A stretch of DNA of 64,000 bases from Treponemataceae bacterium (GTDB lineage: Bacteria; Spirochaetota; Spirochaetia; Treponematales; Treponemataceae), in the NCBI GenBank assembly GCA_024402435.1, contig JAKSTU010000002.1, positions 23,990-87,989 on the forward strand, in the 5' to 3' direction. Position 1 is the first letter of the stretch. Every line of letters begins with the position of its first letter. Under the pieces are notes generated by a model that worked only from the letters and a program-made list of their open reading frames with translations, was not told the DNA's origin and made no database searches. This document shows, piece by piece, positions 55,567 to 62,471 of the stretch. Position numbers and translations under genes: made by a program.

Positions 55567-55595
55567 TTTTCATAAATTTTTCACTGTAATATAAT
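55567..55595 (+). promoter_or_regulatory. Promoter with start codon at +1 (lipid kinase gene)
   Basis: TTTTCA (55567-55572), 17 bp, consensus TATAAT (55590-55595), then six bases and ATG 55602. No ribosome-binding site. Confidence 0.7.
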
Positions 55596-55601
55596 GGCGC
55601 C

Positions 55602-56495
55602 ATGGCTACTTACAGACTTGTTTACAATACACTTTCAGGCAATGGAAAGGGCAAAAAGATTGCAGAAGAACTTGCTGCAACTCTTTCCGGCGATACAATT
55701 GAAATGTGCAGCATTACTGACATTTCAAATTATTCAGCATTTGCAGAATCACTTAAAGACGGAGAAAGCGTGCTGCTTTGCGGCGGTGACGGAACTTTGA
55801 ACCGTTTTATCAATGATTATCAGACTCAGACAGGTTTTGACCCGCTTTCAAAAGCGGATTTTGTTCTGCCTTTTGATCTGTACTATTATGCGGCAGGAAG
55901 CGGAAACGATTTTTTCCACGATATTACGGAGATGCTCAAGGTAGGGCAGGACAAACCGGTAAAAATCAATGACATGATAAAAAGACTGCCGGCTGTTACA
56001 GTCAAGGGAAAAACTTATCAGTTCGTAAACGGTGTGGGTTACGGAATTGACGGTTATTGCTGCCAGGTAGGGGACGAACTCCGGAAAATTCCCGGCAAAA
56101 AAGTTGATTATACCGGCATTGCAATCAAAGGACTGCTGTTCCATTACAAACGGACCAATGCAGAAATTACCGTAGACGGAAAAAGCTACAGTTTCAGAAA
56201 AGTTTGGCTTGCACCGACAATGTTCGGCCGTTATTACGGCGGTGGAATGATTCCTACTCCTGAACAGAACCGCAGCACTTCCGGACATGTTTCAACAATG
56301 GTTTATTATGGTGTCGGAAAACTCAAGGCTTTGATTGTTTTCCCTTCAATTTTCAAAGGGGAGCATGTGGCTCACAAAGAAATGATTACTGTGTTCACAG
56401 GAAGTGATGTTTCCGTAAAGTTTGACCGCCCCACTGCACTGCAGATTGACGGTGAAACAATTCTTGACGTAACTGAATATCGGGTTCAGTACTGA
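55602..56495 (+). CDS. Diacylglycerol/lipid kinase family protein
   Basis: 297 aa of the DAGK/sphingosine kinase-like family. The nucleotide-binding motif is LLCGGDGTLNRFIND, followed by AAGSGNDFFHDI, which is the family's second signature. RLVYNTLSGNGKG is the typical N-terminal phosphate loop. It probably phosphorylates diacylglycerol or a related membrane lipid. It stands alone, and its predicted mRNA is leaderless. The substrate is not determined. Confidence 0.85.
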   Translation: MATYRLVYNTLSGNGKGKKIAEELAATLSGDTIEMCSITDISNYSAFAESLKDGESVLLCGGDGTLNRFINDYQTQTGFDPLSKADFVLPFDLYYYAAGSGNDFFHDITEMLKVGQDKPVKINDMIKRLPAVTVKGKTYQFVNGVGYGIDGYCCQVGDELRKIPGKKVDYTGIAIKGLLFHYKRTNAEITVDGKSYSFRKVWLAPTMFGRYYGGGMIPTPEQNRSTSGHVSTMVYYGVGKLKALIVFPSIFKGEHVAHKEMITVFTGSDVSVKFDRPTALQIDGETILDVTEYRVQY

Positions 56496-56646
56496 TTTTT
56501 TTTCTGTTTTATTCGGTTGCTTCAGTCGGCAAATTTGTACACTGTGTGTCTGCCGGCTGAAGTTGCACTTTTCCGGCTGAAGCTTAAAACCGGAAATTTT
56601 GTTCCGACAGAAACGAAAGTGCTTTCGGCAAAGACATGAACAGAAA

Positions 56647-57495
56647 TTATCCGCTTTTGAAACTTTTTATGTTTATGGCTTTGACGGGGCAAGCTTCTTT
56701 GCATTCTCCGCAGCGAATACAATCCATGGAATTTGGGTTTTCGTAAAGCTTTATATTCAGTTTACAGTTTTTCTGGCAAATTCCGCATTTTGTACATTTT
56801 GATTCATTTACACTGTAGCGGACAAAAGAGATTTTGTTGAAAACACCATAAATTGCACCGAGAGGACAAATGTATCTGCAGAAAGGTCTGTAAACAATAA
56901 TTGAAAGCAGCAATATTATTGTTAATAGGGCAACTTTCCATTCAAAGAGAAAGCCGATTGCGGAACGAAGATTTTCATTCATTAACACCAGAGGAATTCC
57001 GCCTTCCAATGTTCCAACGGGACAAATATATTTGCAGAACCATGGTTTTCCCAATCCGGTAATATCTATTACGAACATTGGGAGAATTATTACAAAAACT
57101 GCAAGAATCAGAAATCGGAACCATCTGAGGATTTTTTCGCCCTTTACTTCACGGACTTTTTTTACAAAAGGAATCTTGAAAAGCAGATCCTGAATCAGGC
57201 CGAAAGGACATAAGAAACCGCAGACAAATCTTCCGAAAACAACACCAAAGAGCGAAATCAAACCGAAAACATAAAGAGAAAAATTGTATTCTCGGGAAGT
57301 CAATGTTGATTGAAGTGCACCTATCGGACAGGAACCTAAGGCTCCGGGACAGGAATAACAGTTCAGTCCGGGAACACAAACGTATTTCAAATCTCCCTGG
57401 TAAATTTTTCCGTGAACAAAGCCTTTTGCATAGCCGTTTGAAAGTGCTGTAAAAGCTGCCTGAAGGAGAAGACGGATTTTTGCATTTTTAGACAT
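56647..57495 (-). CDS. Membrane polyferredoxin (4Fe-4S binding protein, NapH/CcoG-like)
   Basis: About 282 aa. Four to five membrane helices carry paired cysteine motifs at the membrane edge (GLNCYSCPGALGSCPIG; RFVCGFLCPFGLIQDLLF; CKYICPVGTLEGG; CRYICPLGAIYG). Two classical 4Fe-4S clusters follow at the C terminus (CTKCGICQKNC and CIRCGECKEACP). Such proteins pass electrons across or along the membrane. The frame opens at TTG 57507, but ATG 57495 follows the CXXC small-protein stop directly. Co-transcribed with that gene and with the TlpA-like gene, suggesting electron delivery to an extracytoplasmic thiol system. Confidence 0.88.
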   Translation of the reverse strand: MSKNAKIRLLLQAAFTALSNGYAKGFVHGKIYQGDLKYVCVPGLNCYSCPGALGSCPIGALQSTLTSREYNFSLYVFGLISLFGVVFGRFVCGFLCPFGLIQDLLFKIPFVKKVREVKGEKILRWFRFLILAVFVIILPMFVIDITGLGKPWFCKYICPVGTLEGGIPLVLMNENLRSAIGFLFEWKVALLTIILLLSIIVYRPFCRYICPLGAIYGVFNKISFVRYSVNESKCTKCGICQKNCKLNIKLYENPNSMDCIRCGECKEACPVKAINIKSFKSG

Positions 57496-57499
57496 TTTT

Positions 57500-57637
57500 T
57501 CAGCCAATTCCTATACACTCCATACAGATTCTTGTGGCTTTTTCAATAACAGATTCTGCTTCTCCAAGGAAAATTCCAAGCACAATAAAAGAAATGCTTA
57601 AAATCAGAAGTGCAAAAGAAATAATTCTATGTTTCAT
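57500..57637 (-). CDS. CD1871A-type small CXXC-motif membrane protein
   Basis: 45 aa, read from ATG 57637, which overlaps the TlpA-like gene stop (ATGA). One membrane helix (IISFALLILSISFIVLGIFLG) is followed by an amphipathic segment and the C-terminal motif CMECIGIG. This matches the pattern of the short CXXC-motif family named after Clostridioides CD1871A, found between TlpA-like and 4Fe-4S membrane proteins, exactly as here. The Cys pair could relay electrons from the polyferredoxin to the thioredoxin-like protein; that is inference. Confidence 0.9.
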   Translation of the reverse strand: MKHRIISFALLILSISFIVLGIFLGEAESVIEKATRICMECIGIG

Positions 57638-58146
57638 TTTAACAAACTGTCTGCAATTTTCTGCCAGTCCGAAAGACTTCTGCTGCCTGTGTAAACGTTT
57701 CCAATCTGTTTTCCGTCTTTGTCCACAAAAATGGTTGTTGGAACTGCAAAAACATCCTGTAATATCCCCTTTTGCAGTTTTTCATCCGGAACAATATGAA
57801 GATAGTCTGCGCCGGTCTGTTTTACAATGGATTTTGCAGTTTCCATTTTTTTTGAATCTGGCAAACCTTTTCTGTTGACTGCATCAATTACAATTCCAAC
57901 AATCTGAAAGCCTTTGTCTTCATATTTTTTGCTTAAAAGCCCCAGATCCGGCATTTCTGCAATACAAGGGCCGCAAAAAGTTCCCCATATGTTTATCATG
58001 GTTAGTTCCGCATCTTCAAAAATTTCACTTGTAATATTTTTGTTGTTAATATCCTTTCCTGAAAACTCGATAATTGTTTTGTTTTGAGCAAAAACGGGAA
58101 AAAAGGTAATCAGCAAAAATGCGGATAAAAGAAATAATTTTTTCAT
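57634..58146 (-). CDS. Exported TlpA-like thioredoxin-fold protein
   Basis: 170 aa with signal peptide (KKLFLLSAFLLITFFPVFA). The active site is Cys58-Gly-Pro-Cys61 in NIWGTFCGPCIAEMPDL, followed by the cis-Pro loop VFAVPTTIFVDKDGK. TlpA/ResA-type proteins reduce thiols outside the cytoplasmic membrane. It is first in a three-gene operon with the CXXC small protein and the polyferredoxin, a recurring clostridial/spirochaetal arrangement. Confidence 0.92.
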   Translation of the reverse strand: MKKLFLLSAFLLITFFPVFAQNKTIIEFSGKDINNKNITSEIFEDAELTMINIWGTFCGPCIAEMPDLGLLSKKYEDKGFQIVGIVIDAVNRKGLPDSKKMETAKSIVKQTGADYLHIVPDEKLQKGILQDVFAVPTTIFVDKDGKQIGNVYTGSRSLSDWQKIADSLLK

Positions 58147-58169
58147 AAAACCTCCGTTTGTTTCGGGTT

Positions 58170-58255
58170 TTAGGGCAGCCGGACTTTTTCAGTTGCCCTA
58201 GGAGAGGGGGTAGCGGCCAACGAAGTGGACGCGCAGGGGCAGGCGCCCCTCCTTA
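58170..58255. repeat. GC-rich intergenic element with two hairpins
   Basis: The stretch is much richer in GC than its surroundings. TAGGGCA/TGCCCTA arms (58171-58201) enclose one hairpin and AGGGGC/GCCCCT (58231-58246) a second. It abuts the point where the DUF523 homology stops. This looks like a small dispersed repeat (REP-like); the family is not identified. Confidence 0.6.
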
Positions 58256-58264
58256 TTGAATTTA

Positions 58265-58491
58265 CCATCAATATAAAATTTTTTGTAGTATTCTTTCCTT
58301 CAGTGTTCATAACCTTGCCGTCTACAATTTCTACAGAAGAACGCGGAATGGGAAGTCCGCCCAAAACTTCAGGGCAGGCTTGTATCATTTCGTGAGTCTT
58401 GAGGAAATCCATCATTTTCTGATTGCGGTTGTTTCAACCGTTATATTTGCAGTTATCACAGGCAATGACAGGCACTGACTATTATTTTCAT
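58265..58491 (-). pseudogene. DUF523 (YbbK-like) gene remnant
   Basis: From ATG 58491 the translation starts MKIIVSAC. It then needs a frameshift to continue as IACDNCKYNG, hits a TGA where the family has Gly, and goes on NNRNQKMMDFLKTHEMIQACPEVLGGLPIPRSSVEI. The CPExLGGLPxPR motif and the CKYNGxNNR pattern identify DUF523. The C-terminal half is missing; the reading runs into the GC-rich element. One frameshift, one nonsense codon and a truncation make it nonfunctional. Confidence 0.85.
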
Positions 58492-58526
58492 AACTGTACT
58501 TCCGACAGCAGGAAGAAAATCACATA

Positions 58527-58868
58527 ATGGAAAATATCATTTTTAATGAACTTAAAATCCGTGGTTATGATGTTGACGTAGGAGTTGTGGATCATAATAC
58601 AAAAGATGCCTAAGGGAAAAGTCAGCGAAATTATCTGGAAGTGGATTTTGTTGTTAATATGGGCGGTAAACGCTTTTATATTCAATCTGCATTGAATATA
58701 AATGATGAGGAAAAGCGTGCTCAGGAAATAAACTCTCTCAGCCGTATAAACGATTCATTTAGAAAAATAGTAGTTGTAAGGGATAATATTGAGCCGTGGC
58801 AGGATGATAATGGCATTCAATATATCGGAGTAGAGCAGTTTCTTCTTGAAGAAGACTATTTATGGTAG
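58527..58868 (+). pseudogene. DUF4143-type ATPase gene, C-terminal remnant
   Basis: The translation from 58527 reads MENIIFNELKIRGYDVDVGVV, meets TAA at 58611-58613, then continues in the same frame through YLEVDFVVNMGGKRFYIQSAL and RKIVVVRDNIEPW to a stop at 58868. This is the nuclease-like C-terminal domain of AAA-type ATPases with DUF4143. The N-terminal ATPase part is absent. A single nonsense codon divides what remains. Confidence 0.82.
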
Positions 58869-58878
58869 GGCAGATGAA

Positions 58879-58999
58879 ATGATTCTTTCAAAAAAACTTT
58901 CATTTATAGATTTATTTGCAGGGGCGGGCGGACTTTCTGAAGGTTTCATACGAGCCGGATTTCACCGATTGCGCACGTAGAAATGAATCCTTATGCCTA
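58879..58999 (+). pseudogene. DNA cytosine-5 methyltransferase, N-terminal remnant with frameshift
   Basis: From ATG 58879: KKLSFIDLFAGAGGLSEGFIRAGF, the motif I (SAM-binding) start of C5-cytosine methyltransferases. One base is then missing: the reading frame ends at TAG, while the shifted frame reads PIAHVEMNPYA, the expected continuation, up to 58999. Everything downstream (catalytic PC and later motifs) is deleted. This is a relic of a restriction-modification or orphan methyltransferase. Confidence 0.85.
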
Positions 59000-59000
59000 A

Positions 59001-59116
59001 AATGTTTAATTCTCGGTACATAATTTACTTATTTACCAATTTACATGACTATGTGCTTGTAACAGCTATTTCTCGCGTGGCAGGGCATTTGCCAGTTCTT
59101 TTTCAAGATATTCCTG
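59001..59116 (+). repeat. Direct repeat copy A (upstream unit plus tail of a DUF4143 gene)
   Basis: 59033-59116 matches 63521-63604 at 78 of 84 positions. It encodes the tail LPIYMTMCL and its stop TAA, the typical end of DUF4143 ATPases. 59001-59032 resembles the unit at 63214-63245 upstream of the second copy. On the minus strand the same segment reads EYLEKELANALPREK and a stop, the end of a convergent reading frame. Nothing else identifiable lies in 59117-59240. Confidence 0.8.
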
Positions 59117-59240
59117 TTCATCCAGAAAATGCAGGATTACATTGCAGCACACCAGACGGAAGAAATTAACCTTACAAGGCAGATTACAGCTCTGAGGACT
59201 TTGCTCTATCCGAAAAAACATTGTATAAGATAAGTGATTG

Positions 59241-59675
59241 TCATGTCGGTTTGTAAATCAGCCTTGAAGGAATATTATTTTTATTTTCTAAACCATAAAT
59301 TCCAAAATGCTCTGCTTTATCAGGGCATGAAAAATGACGAAGCAATGAATTAAAAATCCGCTGAATATCCGTCATAAAAAGGTCTTCCTTATAGGATAGA
59401 ACTAAGTAAGCTTCTTCAATTTTTTCTTGGGGCTGCCAGTTTTCAATTTCTTCCCAAGATGAAAATTCCTTATAACGAAAGTTACCGTTTTTTAGGGCAG
59501 TTTCACTGAACACGTAGAACAAATCTTCTATATCTGAGTTCTCTAAAGCACGGCTTCTGGAATTTACCAAAAATTCTAGAAGTTCCCTAACTTTTTGCCT
59601 TTCATCCTCTGGAAAATGTAAAACGAAGTCTTCTACAAATGTTTTATATGTTTTGTAAATCTCTTCTTTTGTCAT
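59241..59675 (-). CDS. Hypothetical protein of the accessory island
   Basis: 144 aa, mainly helical and acidic (MTKEEIYKTYKTFVEDFVLHFPEDERQKVRELLEFL). No signal peptide or membrane segment, and no family recognised. Codon use is AT-rich like the two genes to its right and unlike the core genes to the left. It is divergent from the 861-aa gene, with a perfect 24-bp palindrome between them, so it may be a regulator, immunity protein or accessory part of the same system; none of this is shown by the sequence itself. Confidence 0.65.
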   Translation of the reverse strand: MTKEEIYKTYKTFVEDFVLHFPEDERQKVRELLEFLVNSRSRALENSDIEDLFYVFSETALKNGNFRYKEFSSWEEIENWQPQEKIEEAYLVLSYKEDLFMTDIQRIFNSLLRHFSCPDKAEHFGIYGLENKNNIPSRLIYKPT

Positions 59676-59715
59676 ATCTTTGATATTTTACCATAAAATT
59701 TTGAAAATTTTTTGC

Positions 59716-59739
59716 GTTTAAATGGTATACCATTTAAAC
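59716..59739. promoter_or_regulatory. Perfect 24-bp palindrome between divergent island genes
   Basis: Half-site GTTTAAATGGTA followed by its exact reverse complement TACCATTTAAAC, no spacer. It lies 40 bp from the start of the 144-aa gene and about 100 bp from the 861-aa gene. The symmetry and position suggest an operator for a dimeric repressor. No obvious regulator gene is adjacent. Confidence 0.7.
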
Positions 59740-59756
59740 AATTGACACAATTGTTT

Positions 59757-59792
59757 AAACCGCGAAACTTCGCTACGCTCGTTTCGCGGTTT
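59757..59792. repeat. Strong intergenic hairpin
   Basis: AAACCGCGAAAC (59757-59768) and GTTTCGCGGTTT (59781-59792) form a perfect 12-bp stem around a 12-nt loop. It would be in the 5' leader of the 861-aa gene if transcribed from upstream. No long T-run on the plus side; it may be a dispersed palindromic repeat or a bidirectional terminator. Confidence 0.65.
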
Positions 59793-59837
59793 ATTGAAAA
59801 GTGAAAAAAAATAAAAAAACAGGTTGGAGTGTAGAAA

Positions 59838-62423
59838 ATGTCAGAAATTTATTCAAGTGCAAGCGGTTCTTATTCTTCTTATCTTTCTCAGCGTCAAACA
59901 GATGAAATTAAACAGCAGGTACAAAAAAATGCTAATCAACAGATGTTTGCAACTGCTATGACAGGTTATTATCTTGGAACAAAAATTGATTCAGTTGATC
60001 AAAATATAGTCCGAATGTCTACAGGTATTCAGAATTCCATAAATCAAAATACATATACAATTGCCGCTTCTGCAGAAATGCTAAAAGAAACCTTTGATGC
60101 TGGTTTTGATGCAATTAATAATAAACTTGATATGGGTTTTGCCGGAGTAACAAATGCAATTGGAGCTATGAGTGCTTCCATGACAGCCGGCTTTAATGCA
60201 GTATCTGCGGCAATTGACTATTGGGGAAGTAAGATTTGTGAAAAGCTTGATGCCATTCATGATATTGTAAATAATCCCTTGCTTACTGCCAGCCGCGAAT
60301 TGTATAGAAGAGCTGCAAAGAACTCTGAAAAAAAGTTTTATGAAGAAGCACTGGAAGATATCAAGAGTGCGATAGAAAAAAACAAAACAGATTACATTTC
60401 ATGGGGTCTGATGGGAAAGCTTTACCTTTTTGGTATAAGTGAATTCAGTAATGTTGTTGATGTTCCCAAAGCTTTAGAAGCATTCAAAAATGCCTGTAAG
60501 TATATAGGCCCAGATATTGATGAATCAGAAGAAGCAAAAAAAATGGCTGCTGAGTTTTACTTTTATCTTGGATATGCACAGTATATTCTTGCAAATGAAA
60601 GACGAATAGCAGGAGAAACAACAGAATATAGAGCTTTATTTGAGGAAGCTTCAAGTACCTTCGGAAAATCTTATACCTTATCCTCTACAATGGCAGAGTC
60701 TCTTTATAATAAGACACGTTGTAATTCTTTATTAGAAAAAAAAGAAGTAGTATTAGAAGATTTAAGGTTTGTTATAGAACAAGATCCTCTCTATTCTATA
60801 AAAGTATTGTCTGATTCTGATTTTTCTGGATATACAAATGAAATTATCAATCTTATAAGCGAAATGCGAGATAATTTGGCTTCAGAAATTCAAAAAGATA
60901 TAATTGAATTCAATGACTTTAGATATACTTTCTTTGGTGGTAATTTTGCAGAATGGCTGGAAAATCAAATACAATATATAAATGATAATAAAGAAAAATT
61001 TTCTGGCGAGCAAAAATATCCATATTATGATACGTGGTGTTTTTATAGTATTCTAAACAGAGTGCTGGAAATAACCAAAACTAAATCTTTTGTGCCAGAT
61101 TGTTTAGCTGCTCAGAAAAAAATAAATATAGAAAAAAACTGTTATTCTACTTTTCATAAAAGTCTAGATGGATTATTCCCATTTGCATATTTTTCTCCCT
61201 ACGACTATAAAGAATCAAGCAGTATGTCTTATTGGAAAAGTAGATTTCAATTTACCGATGAGAATCATCAGGCTATAGAATGGCGAATTATGCCGGCGTT
61301 AAAAGCAGCAATTAACAATAACTTTTCAGAAGATGGCTGGATATATGCTGGAATTGGTTATGATAAGACTAGTAGAGAAATATATTTTGGACTAACCTTT
61401 GAAAGGGGGAATATTTTACCTAGTATAAAACTTAATGAATCTGAGGATGGGGATATAAGTGAATTTAGTGAATATGGATATGATATTTCGGATTTTATTT
61501 CCTTTAGCCCACAGAAGAAGTTTTGGATTGAACTGGAAAAAGTTCCGTCTGTGGAATGGTTACAGGAATTTATACTTACAAAAAAAACTAATTGGGAGGT
61601 TTCCGAAGAAGATGAAACTGCTATAAAGAATGGAACCTTTACTACGGGTCGATATGTTATTTGTGAACATGGTCAAAAATCCGTTCTTGATTTACCTGAT
61701 TATAATAAGTCCCATGGTTATGGATATTATATTTTGGATGAGAATACAATCTTTGCAGTGGAAACTTATGGTTTTGGACTTAAAGGCTCTCATTGGATTT
61801 ATGTTTTTGCCAGCGGAGTGGAAGTAGCAAGTGTTAAAGAAATAGAAGAGCAAAGAAAAGTAGAGGAGGAACAAAGAAAAGTAGAGGAGGAACAAAGAAA
61901 GGTAGAAGAACAGATAAGTATAGAAAAACAAAAGCAAGATGCTGCAAAAGCAGCAATTAAACGCAGAAACAATTCGATTAGAAAAAAACAAGATGTAAAA
62001 GTTGGTTTTCTATGGGCTTTGTCTATTCTTATTGCAGCTTTATTAATTAAGCCTGCTGGAATGTTTGGTTATAGGATTTGGCAAAAATGTGGTGCAGTTA
62101 TATTTGTTAATTTAGATATATCATTTTTCTTAATATTTATTTTGCGTTCAGGACATTGGTTTCGAGGTCCTATTTTTGGGGAGGAAAAAGAAGAATATCT
62201 TTCATATCCATGTGGACCTTACTGGCTTTATGCCGATGACTTGTTAAATATATTAGAATGTACATGGGTGTCATTAATTCCTGCGGTATTTACAACTGCC
62301 CTAAAAATTGGATTAATACTTGGACATCCTATAATTTCATGTTTACTTTCCGTTGTTTTATGGGTTGTTATAATTGTGGTTGTTGATTCGATTTCCGTCT
62401 CTAAAAAAATAAAAAAAGCTTAA
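59838..62423 (+). CDS. 861-aa TPR / coiled-coil / membrane protein of unknown function
   Basis: GGAG eight bases before ATG 59838. Residues 1-35 are Ser/Tyr/Gln-rich. About 60-140 consist of Ala/Gly-rich amphipathic repeats (DAGFDAINNKLDMGFAGVTNAIGAMSASMTAGFNAV). About 150-320 are TPR-like (YRRAAKNSEKKFYEEALEDIKSAIEKNKTDYISWGLMGKLYLFG). A mixed domain follows to about 650; three EEQRKVE heptads start a coiled coil (670-705); three to four membrane helices lie at 722-861. There is no signal peptide, so the large N-terminal part should be cytoplasmic. No enzyme motif is seen. AT-rich codons suggest transfer. It precedes the 204-aa gene by 48 bp. Confidence 0.75.
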   Translation: MSEIYSSASGSYSSYLSQRQTDEIKQQVQKNANQQMFATAMTGYYLGTKIDSVDQNIVRMSTGIQNSINQNTYTIAASAEMLKETFDAGFDAINNKLDMGFAGVTNAIGAMSASMTAGFNAVSAAIDYWGSKICEKLDAIHDIVNNPLLTASRELYRRAAKNSEKKFYEEALEDIKSAIEKNKTDYISWGLMGKLYLFGISEFSNVVDVPKALEAFKNACKYIGPDIDESEEAKKMAAEFYFYLGYAQYILANERRIAGETTEYRALFEEASSTFGKSYTLSSTMAESLYNKTRCNSLLEKKEVVLEDLRFVIEQDPLYSIKVLSDSDFSGYTNEIINLISEMRDNLASEIQKDIIEFNDFRYTFFGGNFAEWLENQIQYINDNKEKFSGEQKYPYYDTWCFYSILNRVLEITKTKSFVPDCLAAQKKINIEKNCYSTFHKSLDGLFPFAYFSPYDYKESSSMSYWKSRFQFTDENHQAIEWRIMPALKAAINNNFSEDGWIYAGIGYDKTSREIYFGLTFERGNILPSIKLNESEDGDISEFSEYGYDISDFISFSPQKKFWIELEKVPSVEWLQEFILTKKTNWEVSEEDETAIKNGTFTTGRYVICEHGQKSVLDLPDYNKSHGYGYYILDENTIFAVETYGFGLKGSHWIYVFASGVEVASVKEIEEQRKVEEEQRKVEEEQRKVEEQISIEKQKQDAAKAAIKRRNNSIRKKQDVKVGFLWALSILIAALLIKPAGMFGYRIWQKCGAVIFVNLDISFFLIFILRSGHWFRGPIFGEEKEEYLSYPCGPYWLYADDLLNILECTWVSLIPAVFTTALKIGLILGHPIISCLLSVVLWVVIIVVVDSISVSKKIKKA
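61845..61907 (+). repeat. Three tandem 21-bp repeats inside the 861-aa gene
   Basis: Units GAGGAACAAAGAAAAGTAGAG at 61845, 61866 and 61887, with few differences, encode three EEQRKVE heptads of the coiled coil. Copy number could vary without breaking the frame. Confidence 0.9.
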
Positions 62424-62471
62424 TAAGTCTATCCTTATGAGGTATCAATTTGGGTAATGGAGAAAATAGTT

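Noticed and set aside
58170..58415. An 81-aa minus-strand open frame
   Set aside because: The first 50 residues are a DUF523 fragment; the remainder is translation of the GC-rich repeat element.
59117..59222. Short plus-strand frame (KMQDYIAAHQTEEINLTRQITAL type residues)
   Set aside because: It looks coding-like but has no start signal or identifiable family; at most it is another gene remnant.
61845..61907. Short tandem repeats that might be taken for a CRISPR array
   Set aside because: The units abut without spacers, are in frame in a gene and encode heptads. No array or cas gene was seen anywhere in the window.
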